The position numbers and the translations under genes are program-made. The notes beneath the pieces are model-generated. The model was given only the letters and a program-made list of their open reading frames with translations, made no database searches and was not told the origin of the DNA. Below, piece by piece: positions 59,162 to 64,000 of a stretch of DNA of 64,000 nucleotides; position 1 is the stretch's first letter, and every line of letters starts with the position of its first letter. This stretch comes from Oidiodendron maius Zn. Lineage: Eukaryota; Ascomycota; Leotiomycetes; Myxotrichaceae. The DNA is taken from the NCBI GenBank assembly GCA_000827325.1, contig KN832873.1, positions 2,246,245 through 2,310,244 of the forward strand, in the 5' to 3' direction.

Positions 59162-60227
59162 CTATGAGGGGATTGTATATTCAACACAATTAGATGTACT
59201 GTCGTTTTCTTGAATCCACAGATCGAAGCGGGTACTCAAAGGAAATGGCGGCGATTTTCTCCCTGCATTAGCACTTAATAATCGCTGCGTGAGAGGATTG
59301 GTGGTAGGAGACGCTTCCACCAGGATTTCCACAGCAGGAGCATCTGCAAAAGTCACTGCCGTGGGTTTTTCCAGGCATATTTTGATTCGCTCACGAGGAC
59401 CGTCGTGACTGTGCCGTGTTCTGGGTATGAGAAAATATAGGATAATTCGTTGACTAACGTGTGTAGCGAGGGCTTCGAGTGTCTGGAATGAGGACTCCTC
59501 AATTGTCTGAGAAATCTTAGCTTAAACAAGGAGAGCAGGGTATGAAAATAACTACCTTTACAACTATCTCCTCTAATTCGTTGTATAAATCAGATGCCAT
59601 TGACCAGAAATCCAGTTCAATATTGCTTAGCACAATCTGCTTCGCTAACCGCTCATTGGAATTAACCCCGATTAATGTTGGGATTCGAAGCCTGTGAAGC
59701 TTTAAAGTCATCGAGTATGCTTCCATATCGCCATTCTCGGCATACACAATAGTCCCAGAAAGACTCACTCCGCTTCCGATCAGAGATGCTTTGGGAAGCA
59801 TAAGCTTCAACTCTAGAGATTTTAGAGCTGTTCGATCAAGGACAGACTGTGAGCTGGCTTCATTGGAAGTAGGTCCTCTAAAATCGAGTCCTCTAGCAGT
59901 CAGATGACGCAGGATATGGTCCAGAAGAGATCTCAGCATTCGGCCTGTGTCCTCGGTGGGGAAACTCTCCACGGCTTCTAAAATCGCCCTGCTTAGAGTT
60001 CCATAGTTCACAGTGCTTGAATTATTGACCGAGTCCTCTGTTGAGGCTTTCTCAAACGGTTCTCTAAGGGATATTGTCGCTGAGATAAGGACCGGTTGAG
60101 TTTTCCCGATACGTCCCCATGCGTCTCTTCCCCCACACACACTGGCTTGGAGATTCTGGATCCGGATTGTAGAGTGAGGCTCCCCTGCGATGACTGCTAT
60201 TTGCCAGGAAGACCTGAGATCCGCCAT
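59162..60227 (-). CDS. Dihydroneopterin aldolase-type protein (two FolB-like halves)
   Basis: Two exons (60227-59556 and 59506-59162) give 338 residues. The first half has IRIQNLQASVCGGRDAWGR, QPVLISATISL, TVNYGTLSRAILEAV, a typical FolB/DHNA signature. The second half repeats it more loosely (PTLIGVNSNERLAKQ, IELDFW, FQTLEALATHVSQRII, then KICLEKPTAVTFADAP). Two tandem FolB-like units are also found at the start of fungal trifunctional Fol1, but here the pyrophosphokinase and dihydropteroate-synthase parts are absent, so it is a standalone protein. It may act in folate synthesis or on another pterin. An in-frame ATG at 60341 would add 38 Arg-rich residues that could target mitochondria. CACGTG occurs upstream at 60509-60514. 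Confidence 0.8.
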
Positions 60228-60553
60228 CTTGGATGGAATTGGGCGTCTGCCGTGCGGTACGAGCAATCCCTGTGAAAGATGAAAGCGGTGGCGAAATAAA
60301 ATCCGGTAGAAACACACACGCGAGACTGCGCTTTTGGACATAGAAGGAGTCCGAGGGGATCTTTGTCTAGCGCTGGCGCAATTATATTGATAAATTAGAG
60401 TTCATTATGCTATCATTATGATTTTAGAGCCCGCCGTCTTAGGTGTACGGTTTCCCCATTCTGATTATTTCCAAGTCTTATACATAACCCAGCGCCTAAA
60501 ACGCCGTGCACGTGGTCACAGAGCAACACCCATATCAGTTAAGTCTTGACATC
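60228..60553. other. Intergenic between FolB-like gene start and Yng2 gene end
   Basis: Upstream region of the FolB-like gene, with CACGTG at 60509-60514, and the 3' end of the Yng2 gene. No gene is present. Confidence 0.45.
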
Positions 60554-61822
60554 CTACTTTTTATTATTTTTTGTACATACAGGACATATCCACGTCCCAA
60601 CAGGTTCACTCTTGAGGCCCACGCATGTCCAATGAAACCATTCATATGGGCATGCCTCATTGTCACAAGCCACCATATCTCCATAACTCACGCTCTGGCA
60701 CACACAGTACTTCCTATCATCTCCTCCCTCATCATCGTCAGCATCAGCCATGTCTTCGTCGCCATCAGCATCTCTCCCTGAGGGGGAGGGGGGAGCATTT
60801 TCCTCATCTTCTTCACCAGACCCTGACTCCGCTTCGCTCAATTCGCTGTCGTTGGTGGATGATGGAGAGTTCTTGGAGCCAGGACGTTTTACTCTACCGA
60901 GGCCTGATTTGGTAGGTTTGATCTTCCGTGGAACCCCACTTTGTCTACTTCCTTGTGGAGCGACCTTTTTAATCCCGGTAGTTATCTTCTGTGAGGCTCG
61001 AGGTTGTGCACTTCCAGCTCGGGTAGATGTTGGTGTGCCTGCTCTTGGAGTGGCTGGGGTAAGTGAAGAGTGGCGGGCAAGGCCGCTTGAGTTTGCTGGC
61101 ATGGTACCTAACCCTCCAGTCAACCTCTGTCGTTTGTTGGCTGCTCCTAGAGACGATTCTCTGGTCTGACGATTGAGCATTATCGCAGCAGCCGGAGTGG
61201 TAGGAGCCGAAGCAGTTACGCCAGCAGCATGGTGGGGCTGGGTTTGCGTGGGCAGCATGCGCGTAGGATGTTGATTTGGGTGCCGCTGGTGGACAACAGT
61301 GGCAGAATTAGCTATCTGGCTCAAGGGCATGACAGGTGCAGTTGGCTCCGGACGAGCAGGTCGTTCTTGTGGGTGAGGTCGCAATATGGAGGGAAGGTCC
61401 CCGTCCTCTGGAAATTCTCCGCGGTCTTGTAGCGCCTTAATATTCATATCGAGCCATCGAGTGTGTTTGTCAATGACATTCTGAGTCTTCTGGGACAATG
61501 CAACCTTTTCTTCCTGGAGAATAGCTGCTTTGTCGTAATTTTCCAGCACTATCTTGCGGTGGCTCTCTTCCTTGGGGTTTGGAACATGGCTGCCGTTGAG
61601 CTTGATCCATTTCTGGATGGCCGCGTCGTTTTTGTTGATGACCTGGAGACACTCATTCATCTGTCGGTCCTTCTCCGCGATCTCCTCCTGCATGAACGCA
61701 ATCTCAGCTGGCAGATTTGCGGTTCGGTTCGCCCATTCTTCTAGGACCGCAGCACAGTCTTGGTGTTCGGTGGGGGGCATGGCTTTGCCGACAAAGTCGA
61801 TGGAAAGGTCGTCCCTTGGCAT
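60554..61822 (-). CDS. Yng2/ING-family PHD finger subunit of NuA4
   Basis: A single exon gives 422 residues. The start [11 protein letters not shown] is the usual one for fungal Yng2. The ING domain (residues about 1-115) is helical ([26 protein letters not shown]). A long linker rich in Pro, Ala, Ser and Thr follows, then an acidic Asp/Glu stretch. A C-terminal PHD finger (about 372-418) has the C4HC3 ligands in [25 protein letters not shown] and WICPVC. It reads methylated H3K4 and targets the Esa1 acetyltransferase to chromatin. Confidence 0.93.
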   Translation of the reverse strand: MPRDDLSIDFVGKAMPPTEHQDCAAVLEEWANRTANLPAEIAFMQEEIAEKDRQMNECLQVINKNDAAIQKWIKLNGSHVPNPKEESHRKIVLENYDKAAILQEEKVALSQKTQNVIDKHTRWLDMNIKALQDRGEFPEDGDLPSILRPHPQERPARPEPTAPVMPLSQIANSATVVHQRHPNQHPTRMLPTQTQPHHAAGVTASAPTTPAAAIMLNRQTRESSLGAANKRQRLTGGLGTMPANSSGLARHSSLTPATPRAGTPTSTRAGSAQPRASQKITTGIKKVAPQGSRQSGVPRKIKPTKSGLGRVKRPGSKNSPSSTNDSELSEAESGSGEEDEENAPPSPSGRDADGDEDMADADDDEGGDDRKYCVCQSVSYGDMVACDNEACPYEWFHWTCVGLKSEPVGTWICPVCTKNNKK

Positions 61823-62539
61823 AGTTGTTAATAACAATGTCTCTACAACTGCAGTGATAGAGTGACCGAGCGCAGAATTATCGCCAACAAGCTTTGCAGA
61901 GTCGCGCTGGAGCGAGTCTCACCTTTTGAAATAAAATGTTAGCGTCTCCCGCCCCACGCTTGCTAATTCCAAGATGGCAGGCCTCGGAGTGTCGGTGGTG
62001 GTGCAAACTCAACTTGGAGGTGGAAATGGGAAGGCGGGGGATGGAGCACTTCTCAGCCTCGTCGTGACCTTAAGTCGTGCGCTTACGTAACAGACTATTC
62101 GCCACGACACACTTCAAATTGCCAAAAGGGGCATCCCACGTACTCGAGGATGATATATTAAGCCGGTATCATATTTCCAAGGCTGCTTGTGTCATTTGCA
62201 GTAGAGAGACAAGAGAGCAGAGGAGTAAATGGTGGCGTGTGGTGGCGTGCATGCTGGGGAGTATTTCTGGGCGTATTGCGGCACGCTGGAGTTAGCGCGG
62301 AATAGAGTACTTACCCCCGACGGGACATGAGCTTCAATATTCATACTGCACAAAGACAAGGATGATCTCTTGACGATGAAGGTGAGCCACCTCTTTTCTG
62401 GTAAAATTCCGCCTTTGCTTACCCGCTCAGTCGTTCGAGACCCATCATTTTTCACTCTTGCACCCCACACATGCCACGCGATATCTCAGGATTCCAGAAA
62501 CAAGACAAGCTCGATACCTTTGCATCACGCTGAGCAAAG
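61823..62539. promoter_or_regulatory. Divergent promoter of Yng2 and Hos2-type deacetylase genes
   Basis: A 717-base region shared by two genes of opposite effect on histone acetylation. Short frames only; no specific site is recognised. Confidence 0.5.
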
Positions 62540-63961
62540 ATGGCCCTCTCCAATAGCGACATAGTCCAGGAATACGTGCTCCCTCTTGGCCAGCAAGGAG
62601 ACCCCAACAACGCGAGATTCCTCGCGAAGGTCAGGAGAGAGATTGAGGACAATGGGATTGTGCGTCCAAAAGGATACAATGTCTCATGGCATGTCAATCC
62701 CGAGATTGAGAAGCACCACTTTGGTAACTCACACCCAATGAAGCCATGGCGCCTTACACTATCAAAGGGGCTCATCATGTCATATGGTATGCATATTGCG
62801 ATGGACACCTATCTCTCACGACAGGCTACGGAGGAAGAAATGCGAGACTTTCACAGTGAAGATTATCTCGAGTATCTCAGGACTGCCAAGGTGGCCATGC
62901 CCGACGATGAGACTCCGAAGCCCTACAACCTTGGAGGATCGGACTGCCCAATCTTCGAGGGCCTATTCAACTACTGCTCCATGTACTCCGGCGCATCAAT
63001 AGATGCTGCACGCAAGCTCTGCAACAACGAGGCTGACATTGCCATCAACTGGTCTGGAGGCTTGCATCACGCCAAGAAGGCCGAGGCGTCTGGCTTCTGT
63101 TACGCGAACGATATCGTTCTCGCAATTCTTCAGCTCCTTCGAAAGTACCCAAGAGTGCTTTATATCGACATCGATGTGCATCACGGTGACGGTGTGGAGG
63201 AAGCCTTCTGGTCTAGCGACCGAGTCTTGACTCTATCCATTCACAAATACGATGGCATGAACTTTTTCCCTGGTACAGGCGACCTTGATAGAACTGGCCC
63301 AGATGATGAAGCAAACCCTGGCGCACATCACTCAATTAATGTTCCACTCTCTGATGGTATCGATGACGAGCAGTATATTTGGCTGTTCAAAACCATCGTC
63401 GGCAAGTGCGTCGAACGCTTCCGACCCAGCGCCATCGTTCTGCAATGCGGTGCCGACTCCCTTGCCGGCGACCGTCTCGGCCGCTTCAACGTACAAGTTC
63501 AAGGGCATGGAGCATGCGTTGCATACTGCAAGTCCTTGAAGATACCTCTGCTGTTGGTTGGCGGCGGTGGCTACACCCCTCGTAACGTCGCAAGAGCATG
63601 GGCCCACGAGACCAGCATTGCTATCGGATGTGATGCGAATATTGATCCGATTATCCCACAACACACCCCGTACCGATCCCACTTCCGACACGAAACCCTC
63701 TTCCCTACGCTTGAGCAAATCCTAGGCGACCCACGACCAAACAAAAACTCGCCAAAGAAGATTTCGGACATAGTCCAATCCATCACGGAGCAGCTTCGAT
63801 TCGTAAACGCAGCACCTAGCGTTCAGAGCATGTACATACCTCCGGATCTTACCGCATTTAAGGAAGATGTCGATCGTAGACTCGCAGAGGAGAAGGAAGA
63901 GAACGACGATAACATCCGGCGTGACAAGGAAGCAGGACTGGGCATTGCTATGGAGTATTAG
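62540..63961 (+). CDS. hosA: Class I histone deacetylase, Hos2/HosA type
   Basis: A single exon gives 473 residues. The N-terminal signature NPEIEKHHFGNSHPMKPWRL and SKGLIMSYGM fits Hos2 rather than Rpd3. The catalytic residues are all present: WSGGLHHAKK (the His pair), YIDIDVHHGDGV (zinc-binding Asp and His), the second zinc Asp in QCGADSLAGDRLG, and the Tyr in LLLVGGGGYTPRNVARAW. The C-terminus is short and acidic/basic. It works in a Set3-type complex in yeast and generally promotes transcription of induced genes. The window ends just after the stop. Confidence 0.94.
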   Translation: MALSNSDIVQEYVLPLGQQGDPNNARFLAKVRREIEDNGIVRPKGYNVSWHVNPEIEKHHFGNSHPMKPWRLTLSKGLIMSYGMHIAMDTYLSRQATEEEMRDFHSEDYLEYLRTAKVAMPDDETPKPYNLGGSDCPIFEGLFNYCSMYSGASIDAARKLCNNEADIAINWSGGLHHAKKAEASGFCYANDIVLAILQLLRKYPRVLYIDIDVHHGDGVEEAFWSSDRVLTLSIHKYDGMNFFPGTGDLDRTGPDDEANPGAHHSINVPLSDGIDDEQYIWLFKTIVGKCVERFRPSAIVLQCGADSLAGDRLGRFNVQVQGHGACVAYCKSLKIPLLLVGGGGYTPRNVARAWAHETSIAIGCDANIDPIIPQHTPYRSHFRHETLFPTLEQILGDPRPNKNSPKKISDIVQSITEQLRFVNAAPSVQSMYIPPDLTAFKEDVDRRLAEEKEENDDNIRRDKEAGLGIAMEY

Positions 63962-64000
63962 GTTTGATAGAGGATGCTTGCTCTTTCCTCAAGGCATGGC

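Overview
This window is nuclear DNA of a filamentous ascomycete (Pezizomycotina). Most genes have one to six short introns of about 45-75 bases with GT..AG ends and CTRAY-type branch sites. The gene content is typical of moulds: a class IV chitin synthase with its Skt5/Chs4-type activator, a BtgE-like GH17 wall glucanase, a GPI-anchored Ser/Thr-rich surface protein, a Zn(II)2Cys6 regulator, a Polo kinase and a Hos2-type deacetylase. I cannot place it below Pezizomycotina from sequence alone. I rebuilt exons by eye; in nearly every model the summed exon length is a multiple of three and the join matches the protein family.

Layout. 1-6.2 kb: GPI surface protein, a 6-phosphogluconate-dehydrogenase-like protein, and a pseudogene with four lesions. 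6.8-12.2 kb (minus strand): homeodomain factor, Ran GTPase, proteasome chaperone Nas2/PSMD9. 12.7-19.4 kb: RhoGEF with a probable GC-AG intron, a small membrane protein, an SBDS/Rtc3-like stress protein. 20-26 kb: an unrecognised protein with a one-base frameshift, an OPA3-like protein, and a Polo kinase with a long extra N-terminus. 26.9-38.2 kb: a cell-wall block (Chs4-like activator facing a class IV chitin synthase, then a BtgE-like glucanase). 39.2-39.8 kb: a tRNA-derived SINE with an intact 14-base target-site duplication. 40.4-47 kb: a WD40 protein and a Rid-domain/flavin amine oxidase fusion. 47.8-53 kb: mitochondrial RNB exoribonuclease, molybdopterin synthase small subunit, a PSI-domain membrane protein. 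53.3-64 kb: War1-like zinc-cluster factor, MFS transporter, a standalone dihydroneopterin-aldolase-type protein, Yng2 (NuA4) and a Hos2-type deacetylase.

Gene partnerships. The chitin synthase and its probable activator are head to head, so a shared promoter region could co-express them. The NuA4 subunit Yng2 and the Hos2-type deacetylase, which have opposing activities, also share a divergent promoter. The amine oxidase fusion joins an enzyme that makes reactive imines to a domain of the family that disposes of them. The most notable non-genic feature is the SINE at 39,157-39,757: polymerase III boxes, a tRNA-like head, a short AAT-repeat tail and exact flanking direct repeats.
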